From Parvibaculum sp045863935 (GTDB lineage: Bacteria; Pseudomonadota; Alphaproteobacteria; Parvibaculales; Parvibaculaceae): a stretch of DNA of 16,280 nt. Every line of letters starts with the position of its first letter. Position 1 is the first letter of the stretch. Location of the stretch: NCBI RefSeq assembly GCF_045863935.1, contig NZ_BTVP01000055.1, positions 1 through 16,280 of the forward strand. Direction: 5' to 3'. Below are positions 1 through 15,171 of the stretch, piece after piece. The position numbers and the translations under genes are program-made. The notes beneath the pieces are model-generated. The model did no database searches. It was not told the DNA's origin and worked only from the letters and a program-made list of their open reading frames with translations.

Positions 1-55
1 CAATCGTTCCGATGTTGCAGTGCGGCTTGTTCCGCTCAAACTTCTCTTTGGCCAT
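1..55 (-). CDS. tuf: Elongation factor Tu, N-terminal fragment (copy downstream of fusA)
   Basis: Only the first 18 codons lie in the window. They read MAKEKFERNKPHCNIGTI, the standard EF-Tu N-terminus just before the P-loop, so the gene continues past the left edge. EF-Tu is the GTPase that delivers aminoacyl-tRNA to the ribosomal A site. The ATG is at 55-53, only 41 nt after the fusA stop, with purine-rich AGAGGAA and GGAG stretches upstream. This is the usual last position of the str operon (rpsL-rpsG-fusA-tuf). A second tuf 3' end lies at the right edge of the window in the same orientation. Confidence 0.96.
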   Translation of the reverse strand, partial: MAKEKFERNKPHCNIGTI

Positions 56-96
56 CTCGGCGCTCCATTCCTCTGGAACTAACTTCGATTAACGGA

Positions 97-2172
<2,076 letters not shown>

Positions 2173-2202
2173 GACGGTCTGCCTTTAGGGGTCTTGAACG
2201 CG

Positions 2203-2673
2203 TTACCAGCGGTAGTGCGAGAAGGCGCGGTTGGCTTCCGCCATCCGGTGCGTATCTTCGCGCTTCTTGACGGCGGAGCCGCGATTGTTCGCCGCATCGA
2301 GCAGCTCGCCCGAGAGGCGCGCAACCATCGTCGTTTCGTTGCGGGCGCGAGCGGCGGCAATGATCCAGCGGATCGCCAGTGCCTTACGACGATCCGGACG
2401 AACCTCGACAGGAACCTGGTAGGTAGCACCACCGACACGACGCGAGCGCACTTCGAGCGCCGGCATCACGTTTTCGAGGGCTTCGTGGAACGTGCGCAGC
2501 GGATCGACGTTGGCCTTCTGCTGCATCTGGTCGAACGCGCCGTAAATGATGCTTTCGGCGGCGGACTTCTTGCCGTGATACATCAGGCTGTTCATGAACT
2601 TCGCGAGAACGACGTCGCCATATTTGGCGTCCGGAAGAACTTCTCGCTTTTCTGCACTGTGGCGGCGGGACAT
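2203..2673 (-). CDS. rpsG: 30S ribosomal protein S7, 156 aa
   Basis: S7 is the primary 16S rRNA-binding protein that nucleates assembly of the 30S head and lines the E and P sites. The protein begins MSRRHSAEKREVLPDAKY and contains the family core DPLRTFHEALENVMPALEV near residues 57-75, then RRVGGATYQVPVEV. It ends in the tRNA-contacting tail SHYRW. Its length of 156 aa is normal. The start lies only 11 nt after the rpsL stop, and its Shine-Dalgarno (AAGGAA) overlaps that TAA stop, which suggests translational coupling. In E. coli S7 represses its own operon by binding a hairpin in a rpsL-rpsG spacer of roughly 100 nt. That spacer is absent here. Confidence 0.99.
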   Translation of the reverse strand: MSRRHSAEKREVLPDAKYGDVVLAKFMNSLMYHGKKSAAESIIYGAFDQMQQKANVDPLRTFHEALENVMPALEVRSRRVGGATYQVPVEVRPDRRKALAIRWIIAAARARNETTMVARLSGELLDAANNRGSAVKKREDTHRMAEANRAFSHYRW

Positions 2674-2684
2674 GTCTCTGTTCC

Positions 2685-3056
2685 TTACTTCGGACGCTTC
2701 GCGCCGTATTTCGAGCGGCGCTGACGGCGATCTTTCACACCCTGCGTATCGAGCACGCCACGGATGATGTGGTAGCGCACCCCCGGAAGGTCCTTCACGC
2801 GGCCGCCGCGGATCAGCACCACGGAGTGTTCCTGCAGGTTGTGGCCTTCGCCCGGGATGTAGCTCGTCACTTCGAACTGGTTGGTCAGCCGTACGCGGGC
2901 GACCTTACGCAGAGCGGAGTTCGGCTTCTTCGGCGTCGTCGTATAGACGCGCGTGCACACGCCACGCTTCTGCGGGCACGCCTGCATGGCCGGTACTTTA
3001 TTACGCTTCACCAGCGGCTTGCGCGGCTTGCGGATGAGTTGGTTGACGGTGGGCAT
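2685..3056 (-). CDS. rpsL: 30S ribosomal protein S12, 123 aa
   Basis: S12 sits at the 30S decoding centre and controls translational accuracy. The canonical start MPTVNQLIRKPR is the ATG at 3056. Upstream in-frame codons exist up to 3149 but do not resemble S12 and cross the T-run and GC-rich hairpin of the leader. The streptomycin-determining loops are wild type: PKKPNSALRK (Lys43 and Lys44) and GGRVKDLPGV (Lys88, with Asp89 the usual site of beta-methylthiolation). Counting is from the initiator Met. The length is normal. This is the first gene of the str operon, followed after 11 nt by rpsG. Its ribosome-binding site is modest (AGCAGG three nt from the ATG), and it is preceded by a long structured leader. 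Confidence 0.99.
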   Translation of the reverse strand: MPTVNQLIRKPRKPLVKRNKVPAMQACPQKRGVCTRVYTTTPKKPNSALRKVARVRLTNQFEVTSYIPGEGHNLQEHSVVLIRGGRVKDLPGVRYHIIRGVLDTQGVKDRRQRRSKYGAKRPK

Positions 3057-3324
3057 TCGCCTGCTCGATCCTGTCTGTCCAAACAAAAAAACGCCGCGCC
3101 GCCCCCGGATCTGGTCCGAAAATGGGCTGCGCGCGCTTGAGGACACCAAACCCTTGACGGGTCTTGTATCCCAATGCAGAGGATCCCGGCCTTACGCCCG
3201 GAATCGTGCGCCATTCCTCGTATTCTGTTTACCGGCCCCAGTGTCTAGATCCGACCAAAGGCCAATACCCTCAAGGGCTTGGTGGCCAGCGGTCCGGGAT
3301 GCCTCTACTACCTGGAGCGAAAGT
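3057..3324 (-). promoter_or_regulatory. Structured 5' leader of the str operon (gene-free)
   Basis: If transcription starts about 7 nt downstream of the -10 element at 3331-3336, the rpsL mRNA has a leader of about 268 nt. No convincing ORF lies in it. A perfect 7-bp long-range pairing (3294-3300 with 3183-3189, ATCCCGG/CCGGGAT) could close a domain of about 120 nt. Inside that domain, 3260-3264 pairs with 3283-3287 around a CCCT/AGGG stem. Downstream, a small stem of 6 bp including one G-U pair forms at 3150-3166 (AGACCC, loop GTCAA, GGGTTT). A GC-rich hairpin with a T7 tract follows. Leader-based regulation is inferred. No known riboswitch class was recognised. Confidence 0.5.
3085..3133 (-). 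terminator. Terminator-like hairpin with T7 tract in the rpsL leader (candidate attenuator)
   Basis: Read on the minus strand, the arm CGCGCAGCCC (3133-3124) pairs with GGGCGGCGCG (3104-3095). This gives nine G-C pairs and one A-G mismatch around a 19-nt loop. The stem is followed by GCG and then seven consecutive T residues (3091-3085), 28 nt upstream of the rpsL ATG. The geometry is that of an intrinsic terminator, although the loop is long and three bases separate stem from T-tract. Since it lies between the predicted promoter and the first gene, it would act as an attenuator rather than an operon terminator. A competing anti-terminator was not identified with confidence. Confidence 0.45.
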
Positions 3325-3330
3325 GGGCGG

Positions 3331-3359
3331 AAATTACTCGGGGGTTACCGAGTCGTCAA
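3331..3359 (-). promoter_or_regulatory. Predicted housekeeping (sigma70-type) promoter of the str operon
   Basis: On the minus strand TTGACG (3359-3354) is followed by exactly 17 nt and then TAATTT (3336-3331). This is a close match to the -35/-10 consensus with ideal spacing, and the best promoter-like arrangement I found in the window. It points toward rpsL, with a predicted start near 3324. A 6-bp inverted repeat occupies the spacer (listed separately). Confidence 0.65.
3336..3353. promoter_or_regulatory. Perfect inverted repeat between -35 and -10 of the str promoter (candidate operator)
   Basis: ACTCGG (3336-3341), six nt, then CCGAGT (3348-3353) form a perfect dyad that fills the promoter spacer and overlaps the last base of the -10 element. 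A dyad in this position is where a repressor, or a MerR-like activator, would bind. No regulator gene is in the window, and a 6-bp dyad can arise by chance in GC-rich DNA. Confidence 0.3.
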
Positions 3360-3428
3360 CCCCGCATCCGCCGAATCCCGCGAAAAATCGGACACGAGCT
3401 GACTTTCTCGTCCGCAATCGGGATTCCC

Positions 3429-3448
3429 CTGACAGGAAGGCCTGTCAG
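3429..3448. repeat. Perfect 8-bp inverted repeat upstream of the membrane-protein gene
   Basis: CTGACAGG (3429-3436), loop AAGG, CCTGTCAG (3441-3448). It lies 39 nt upstream of the ATG at 3488, between the divergent str promoter and the plus-strand gene. There is no T-run on either side, so it does not look like a terminator. It could be an operator or an mRNA hairpin. CTGACA inside it could serve as a poor -35, but the downstream -10 match is weak. Confidence 0.4.
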
Positions 3449-3487
3449 AGAGCAAGATGAACCCGGTTTTCACGGGAGGAAAGCAAA

Positions 3488-3886
3488 ATGACCGGCAAAT
3501 TCTGGCCTGCCCTGTTCGGGATCGCAGCACTCTACAACTTCGCCGCCGGGCTTCCGCCCCTGCTGATTCCCTCGCTCTCGGCGGAAAACCTGGGGCTGCC
3601 ACCCTACGATCCGCAGCACATTATCATCGCTCAGCTTGCCGGCCTGCTGATCTGCCTCTTCGGCATCGGCTACGCCATGGTCGCCATGGGCACCCCCGGC
3701 GGCCGGGAAATCGTCATTCTGGGCACGATCGGGAAGCTTGGGGTCGTTCTTCTCGTTTTCGGCCACCTGCTCTGGGGCCATGCTCCGCTGGGCCTGGCCG
3801 TCGCGGCCGGAGGCGACTTCCTCTTTGCCCTCGCCTTCCTCGTCTACCTGACGAAGGGCCGCGGCGCCCGGCCCGTCCCCGCCTGA
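3488..3886 (+). CDS. Small four-helix integral membrane protein of unknown function, 132 aa
   Basis: This is the only plus-strand gene in the window. The ATG at 3488 has a strong Shine-Dalgarno (GGGAGGAAAG) about 7 nt upstream, which decides the start over an ATG at 3457 in another frame. Four hydrophobic stretches are visible at about residues 6-28, 45-67, 74-96 and 99-121, with a short charged C-terminal tail (TKGRGARPVPA), so it is probably an inner-membrane protein. Recurrent features are FGIAALYNFAAGLP in helix 1, FGIGYAMVA in helix 2, GTIGKLGVV in helix 3 and GGDFLFALAFLVYL in helix 4. From memory this resembles a widespread family of small uncharacterised membrane proteins, but I cannot name it with confidence. 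It is convergent with rpoC (72 nt apart) and divergent from rpsL, so it is not part of either operon. Codon use looks like its neighbours'. No function is assigned. Confidence 0.85.
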   Translation: MTGKFWPALFGIAALYNFAAGLPPLLIPSLSAENLGLPPYDPQHIIIAQLAGLLICLFGIGYAMVAMGTPGGREIVILGTIGKLGVVLLVFGHLLWGHAPLGLAVAAGGDFLFALAFLVYLTKGRGARPVPA

Positions 3887-3904
3887 GCGCCGCCCTGAAC
3901 GCAA

Positions 3905-3930
3905 CAGGCCGCCCCCGAGGGAGCGGCCTG
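3905..3930. terminator. Hairpin between convergent genes, probable bidirectional terminator for rpoC and the membrane-protein gene
   Basis: CAGGCCGC (3905-3912) pairs perfectly with GCGGCCTG (3923-3930) around a 10-nt loop, which itself has CCC and GGG runs that could extend the pairing. It lies 18 nt after the plus-strand stop (3886) and 28 nt after the rpoC stop (3959). The T-tracts are short: TTGCGTT follows on the minus strand and CATCTTT on the plus strand. Position and stem strength support a terminator despite the weak T-runs. Confidence 0.65.
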
Positions 3931-3958
3931 CGCCATCTTTAACGTACAGGTCACGGGA

Positions 3959-8161
<4,203 letters not shown>

Positions 8162-8257
8162 GGACTTCTCCTGAACTCGGCCTCAAAGCCAACGGGGATA
8201 GTTATGTGCGTCCGGTGGGGCCTTCCGTCCGCGTACCCCGTATATCGAATATCGAAT

Positions 8258-8276
8258 GCCCTCCACCGGGGAGGGC
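8258..8276 (-). repeat. Stem-loop in the rpoB-rpoC spacer (distal)
   Basis: GCCCTCC (8258-8264), loop ACCGG, GGAGGGC (8270-8276) form a perfect 7-bp stem in the mRNA. It is separated by a single base from a second hairpin at 8278-8305. No T-run follows on the minus strand, where the next bases are ATTCGATATTCGATATACGG. It is therefore more likely an RNA processing, stability or pausing element than a terminator. The adjacent ATATCGA is tandemly duplicated (8242-8255). Confidence 0.5.
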
Positions 8277-8277
8277 T

Positions 8278-8305
8278 GCGATGCGCCCCGCAAGGAGCGC
8301 ATCGC
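8278..8305 (-). repeat. Stem-loop in the rpoB-rpoC spacer (proximal to the rpoB stop)
   Basis: GCGATGCGC (8278-8286) and GCGCATCGC (8297-8305) are a perfect 9-bp inverted repeat with a 10-nt loop, ten nt downstream of the rpoB stop codon. There is no U-tract. With its neighbour at 8258-8276 it makes a tandem pair of hairpins between the genes for the two large polymerase subunits. Confidence 0.55.
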
Positions 8306-8315
8306 CTGTCTCTTG

Positions 8316-12404
<4,089 letters not shown>

Positions 12405-12409
12405 ATGTG

Positions 12410-12415
12410 CTCCTC
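12410..12415 (-). promoter_or_regulatory. Ribosome binding site that fixes the rpoB start
   Basis: GAGGAG on the minus strand is separated by CACAT from the ATG at 12404. The alternative TTG start at 12419 precedes this site and would have no comparable Shine-Dalgarno. Confidence 0.75.
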
Positions 12416-12499
12416 GCAACGCTCTGCATTAGAACGGCGGCCGGACTTTCAGTCGGAGAAAGGGGCAGCCCGGTCTTAGGCCCGTATTCTCCGTGGAGG

Positions 12500-12525
12500 G
12501 CGCAGCGCTTGCGAAGCGCCGGCGC
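12500..12525 (-). repeat. Second stem-loop in the rplL-rpoB spacer
   Basis: GCGCTT (12505-12510), loop GCG, AAGCGC (12514-12519) form a perfect inner stem. Outer GCGC arms at 12500-12503 and 12522-12525 can extend it. It lies 96 nt upstream of the rpoB ATG with no T-run after it. It may belong to the same regulatory or processing region as the larger hairpin at 12529-12565. Confidence 0.4.
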
Positions 12526-12528
12526 ATC

Positions 12529-12565
12529 GGCCGGAACGGTGAGCATGAAACCCGCCGTTCCGGCC
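12529..12565 (-). promoter_or_regulatory. Strong hairpin in the rplL-rpoB spacer (candidate attenuator or RNase processing site)
   Basis: GGCCGGAACGG (12529-12539) and CCGTTCCGGCC (12555-12565) are perfectly complementary over 11 bp around a 15-nt loop, 19 nt after the rplL stop. In E. coli the rplL-rpoB spacer carries a partial terminator and an RNase III site that reduce rpoBC expression relative to the ribosomal proteins. This hairpin sits in the equivalent place. It has no U-tract, so processing or stability control is more likely than simple intrinsic termination. The assignment is by position only. Confidence 0.5.
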
Positions 12566-12584
12566 CTTGTCGCGGTAAGCGAAC

Positions 12585-12956
12585 TTACTTGAGTTCGACC
12601 TTGGCGCCGGCCTTCTCCAGCTGCGCCTTGATCTTTGCGGCTTCGTCCTTGGACGCGCCTTCCTTGACGGTCTTCGGAGCGCCTTCGACCAGGTCCTTGG
12701 CTTCCTTGAGGCCCAGGCCCGTGATCGCACGGACTTCCTTGATCACCTCGATCTTCTTCTCGCCGGCGGCGGCAAGAACGACCTCGAACTCGGTCTGCTC
12801 TTCGGCAGCGGCGGCAGGCGCGGCACCCGCGGCGGCAACGGCCACCGGAGCGGCGGCGGAAACGCCCCACTTCTCTTCGAGCATCTTGGAGAGCTCGGCC
12901 GCCTCAAGGACGGTCAGGTTGGAAAGGTCTTCGACGATTTTTGCGAGATCGGTCAT
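12585..12956 (-). CDS. rplL: 50S ribosomal protein L7/L12, 123 aa
   Basis: L7/L12 is the multicopy stalk protein that recruits and activates translational GTPases such as EF-G and EF-Tu. It has the N-terminal dimerisation domain (about residues 1-32), an Ala/Pro/Val-rich flexible hinge (about 33-52) and the C-terminal factor-binding domain with KKIEVIKEVR and GLGLKEAKDLVEGAPK. The length is normal. The ATG at 12956 lies 51 nt after the rplJ stop. Its Shine-Dalgarno is weak (AGAGAG), although this protein must be made in about four-fold or greater excess over L10. The gene is followed by a 180-nt spacer with a strong hairpin before rpoB. Confidence 0.99.
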   Translation of the reverse strand: MTDLAKIVEDLSNLTVLEAAELSKMLEEKWGVSAAAPVAVAAAGAAPAAAAEEQTEFEVVLAAAGEKKIEVIKEVRAITGLGLKEAKDLVEGAPKTVKEGASKDEAAKIKAQLEKAGAKVELK

Positions 12957-13007
12957 TTCAATGTCTCTCTGTATAGGTTCGGTTGGATATCGGGTTCACT
13001 GCAGCGG

Positions 13008-13526
13008 TCACGCCGCTTCGCTCTTGGTGGCATAGGCATTCAGCACACGCGCCAGTTGGCCGCCAGGCGCCTGGAGCACGCCCGCGATGCGGGTTGCCGG
13101 CGTCTGGATCATGCCCACGATCTTCGCGCGCAGTTCGTCGAGCGACGGCAGGTCGGCAAGCACCTTCACCGCCTTTGCATCGAGAACCGTCTCGCCCATC
13201 GCGCCGCCGAGGATGACCAGCTTCTGGTTTTCCTTGGCGAACTCGGACGCAACCTTGGGGGCTGCAACCGGGTCATCGGAATAGGCGATTGCCGTCGGCC
13301 CCGTGAAGAGATCGCCGATCTCCTGCATCGGGGTGCCATCGAGAGCGAGCTTCGCCAGCCGGTTCTTCGTCACCTTGAACGAAGCACCAGCCTTGGCCAT
13401 CCGGGAACGCAGATCGGACATCTGGTTCACGGTGAGGCCGCTGTAGTGGGCGACGACAACGACACCGGCATTCGAGAAAACGCCGTTGAGGTGCGTCACG
13501 AGCTCTGTCTTTTCAGCTCTGTCCAC
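13008..13526 (-). CDS. rplJ: 50S ribosomal protein L10, 172 aa, GTG start
   Basis: L10 is the stalk base: it binds 23S rRNA through its N-terminal domain and carries L7/L12 dimers on its C-terminal helix. The protein reads (GTG)DRAEKTELVTHLNGVFSNAG with the conserved VVVAHYSGLTVNQM and KVTKNRLAKLALDGT segments, and ends RVLNAYATKSEAA. The GTG at 13526 is chosen because L10 homology begins exactly there and GGAGAG lies five nt upstream. The open frame extends 60 codons further, but that part is unlike L10 and overlaps hairpins of the leader. The length of 172 aa is normal. It follows rplA after a 397-nt structured gap and precedes rplL by 51 nt. Confidence 0.97.
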   Translation of the reverse strand: MDRAEKTELVTHLNGVFSNAGVVVVAHYSGLTVNQMSDLRSRMAKAGASFKVTKNRLAKLALDGTPMQEIGDLFTGPTAIAYSDDPVAAPKVASEFAKENQKLVILGGAMGETVLDAKAVKVLADLPSLDELRAKIVGMIQTPATRIAGVLQAPGGQLARVLNAYATKSEAA

Positions 13527-13540
13527 TTGCTCTCTCCGTC

Positions 13541-13561
13541 GTGTACGAAACCCTCGTACAC
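13541..13561 (-). repeat. Perfect 8-bp hairpin immediately upstream of the rplJ ribosome binding site
   Basis: GTGTACGA (13541-13548), loop AACCC, TCGTACAC (13554-13561). In the mRNA it ends three nt before GGAGAG, the Shine-Dalgarno of the GTG-initiated rplJ. A hairpin touching the ribosome landing site is a plausible translational control element for L10 synthesis. There is no direct evidence of function. Confidence 0.5.
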
Positions 13562-13825
13562 TTGGGGGCGGATTTGGGAAGGCATCGCCTGCCCTTGCCC
13601 GCCATTGGCATTTGCCACTCGTACGTCTCGCGGGGCGCAAGCCTCGCAAACCGCATGAGCGGCGCTCACTTGCCTGTCCCGGGTTCCAACCGATCCCGCG
13701 GAACACTGAAGTTCCGTGAAACCGTTCAACTCCCGTCTATTGCCGGCCGCCGTCTCTTGGCGATTAAGCGTCGGTTCCAGGGAACCTCGGCGCCCGCAGT
13801 CTCGGACAGGTGAACAGACGATGGC

Positions 13826-13857
13826 GCAGCCACTCCGGTTTGCACCGAAGTGACTGC
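13826..13857 (-). repeat. Long stem-loop in the rplA-rplJ gap
   Basis: Minus-strand GCAGTCACTTCGG pairs with CCGGAGTGGCTGC over 13 positions (11 Watson-Crick, two G-U) around the six-base loop TGCAAA. It starts 66 nt after the rplA stop. The G-U pairs indicate an RNA helix on this strand rather than a DNA palindrome. No T-tract follows, so it is more likely part of the L10 leader or a processing site than a terminator. Confidence 0.5.
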
Positions 13858-13923
13858 ACGTCCCGTCCGTTCCCAACCGCCCGCAGCCCTCTCGGAACCG
13901 CGAACGGAAACTCTTCTCGGCGC

Positions 13924-14628
<705 letters not shown>

Positions 14629-14633
14629 ATCGC

Positions 14634-15062
14634 TCACTCCACAACCTGAAGGCCCATGGAACGGGCGGAACCTGCAATGATCTTCGTCGCCTGATCGAGG
14701 TCGTTGGCATTCAGGTCGACGAACTTCGCTTCGGCAATCTCACGGCACTGCGCGAGCGTCACCGTTCCGGCGGAAGCGCGGCCCGGCGTCTTGGAGCCGG
14801 ACTGGATCTTCGCAGCCTTCTTCAGAAAGTAGGAGGCAGGCGGCGTCTTCATCGCAAAGGTGAAGGAACGGTCCGAATAGGCCGTAATCACGACCGGGAT
14901 CGGCATACCCTGTTCCATCTTCTGCGTGGCGGCATTGAACGCCTTGCAGAATTCCATGATGTTGAGACCGCGCTGGCCAAGCGCCGGACCGATCGGGGGC
15001 GAGGGATTCGCCGCGCCGGCCGGCACCTGCAATTTGATGTAGCCTTCGATTTTCTTCGCCAT
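14634..15062 (-). CDS. rplK: 50S ribosomal protein L11, 142 aa
   Basis: L11 binds the GTPase-associated region of 23S rRNA with L10 and is the sensor platform for RelA and elongation factors. The N-terminal proline-rich motif PAGAANPSPPIGPALGQRG occupies residues 15-33. The rRNA-binding C-terminal domain follows from about residue 72, with KTPPASYFLKKAAK and the terminal ATKIIAGSARSMGLQV. The length is normal. The ATG at 15062 has the Shine-Dalgarno AGGGGAAAG directly upstream. It lies 109 nt downstream of nusG, and its stop is within a few bases of the rplA start. The spacer upstream contains hairpins, including one abutting the Shine-Dalgarno, where L1 feedback could act. Confidence 0.99.
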   Translation of the reverse strand: MAKKIEGYIKLQVPAGAANPSPPIGPALGQRGLNIMEFCKAFNAATQKMEQGMPIPVVITAYSDRSFTFAMKTPPASYFLKKAAKIQSGSKTPGRASAGTVTLAQCREIAEAKFVDLNANDLDQATKIIAGSARSMGLQVVE

Positions 15063-15073
15063 GTCTTTCCCCT

Positions 15074-15089
15074 GCCGGATATCGCCGGC
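15074..15089 (-). repeat. Stem-loop next to the rplK Shine-Dalgarno
   Basis: GCCGG (15074-15078) and CCGGC (15085-15089) pair around ATATCG. In the mRNA the 3' arm ends within two bases of the purine run AGGGGAAAG that serves rplK. L1 of E. coli represses the L11-L1 mRNA near the L11 start, so this is a positional candidate for such a site. The 5-bp stem is weak evidence on its own. Confidence 0.3.
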
Positions 15090-15140
15090 GCTTTGGGTTA
15101 GTGGTCAGCGGCGCATCGGAAACCGGAGTTTCGTCCGCAC

Positions 15141-15160
15141 CTCCCACAAGATTGCGGGAG
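15141..15160 (-). repeat. Stem-loop downstream of nusG
   Basis: Minus-strand CTCCCGCA pairs with TGTGGGAG over eight positions (one G-U) around the tetraloop ATCT, 11 nt after the nusG stop. No T-run follows, so read-through into rplK is expected. A smaller GAAAC/GTTTC stem lies beside it at 15119-15132. Possible roles are transcript processing or 3'-end protection. Confidence 0.4.
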
Positions 15161-15171
15161 ACGGAAGAGCC

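Larger units (their letters stand above)
13527..13923 (-). promoter_or_regulatory. Structured rplJ-rplL leader, candidate L10 autoregulatory region (gene-free)
   Basis: No gene is credible in this 397-nt gap. Minus-strand RNA can form several stems. TCCGTTC/GAACGGA (13866-13872 with 13902-13908) is a perfect 7-bp pair. A 13-bp stem including two G-U pairs forms at 13826-13857. GGTTC/GAACC forms at 13773-13786 and CGGAAC/GTTCCG at 13699-13716. TGAGC/GCTCA forms at 13656-13668, and there is an 8-bp stem at 13541-13561 just before the Shine-Dalgarno. In many bacteria the L10-L12 complex binds a kink-turn leader here and represses rplJL translation. The position fits, but I could not identify the kink-turn itself. 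I saw no convincing -35/-10 pair. Confidence 0.5.

Noticed and set aside
3057..3149. N-terminal extension of rpsL to 3149
   Set aside because: S12 homology starts at the ATG at 3056. The extra 31 codons cross the T7 tract and GC hairpin and look non-coding.
3154..3182. Plus-strand TTGACG as a promoter -35 for the membrane-protein gene
   Set aside because: The sequence 17 nt downstream is CAGAGG, not a -10, and the site is more than 300 nt from the gene.
3429..3460. CTGACA followed by CAAGAT as a promoter for the membrane-protein gene
   Set aside because: The spacer would be 18 nt and the -10 matches the consensus at only half the positions, so it is too weak to list as a promoter.
3457..3942. 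161-codon plus-strand open frame overlapping the membrane-protein gene in another frame
   Set aside because: It is Arg/Pro/Leu-rich with no hydrophobic pattern. The frame starting at 3488 has the strong Shine-Dalgarno and clear membrane helices.
12405..12419. TTG start for rpoB five codons upstream
   Set aside because: It overlaps the Shine-Dalgarno GAGGAG used by the ATG at 12404, and the extra residues are not conserved in RpoB as I know it.
13527..13706. 60-codon N-terminal extension of rplJ
   Set aside because: It is unlike L10, consists of Arg/Pro/Gly-rich translation of leader hairpins, and the GTG at 13526 has a well-placed GGAGAG.
13700..13740. TTGAAC in the rplA-rplJ gap as an internal promoter for rplJ
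   Set aside because: No acceptable -10 follows at 16-18 nt (GTGTTC or TGTTCC).
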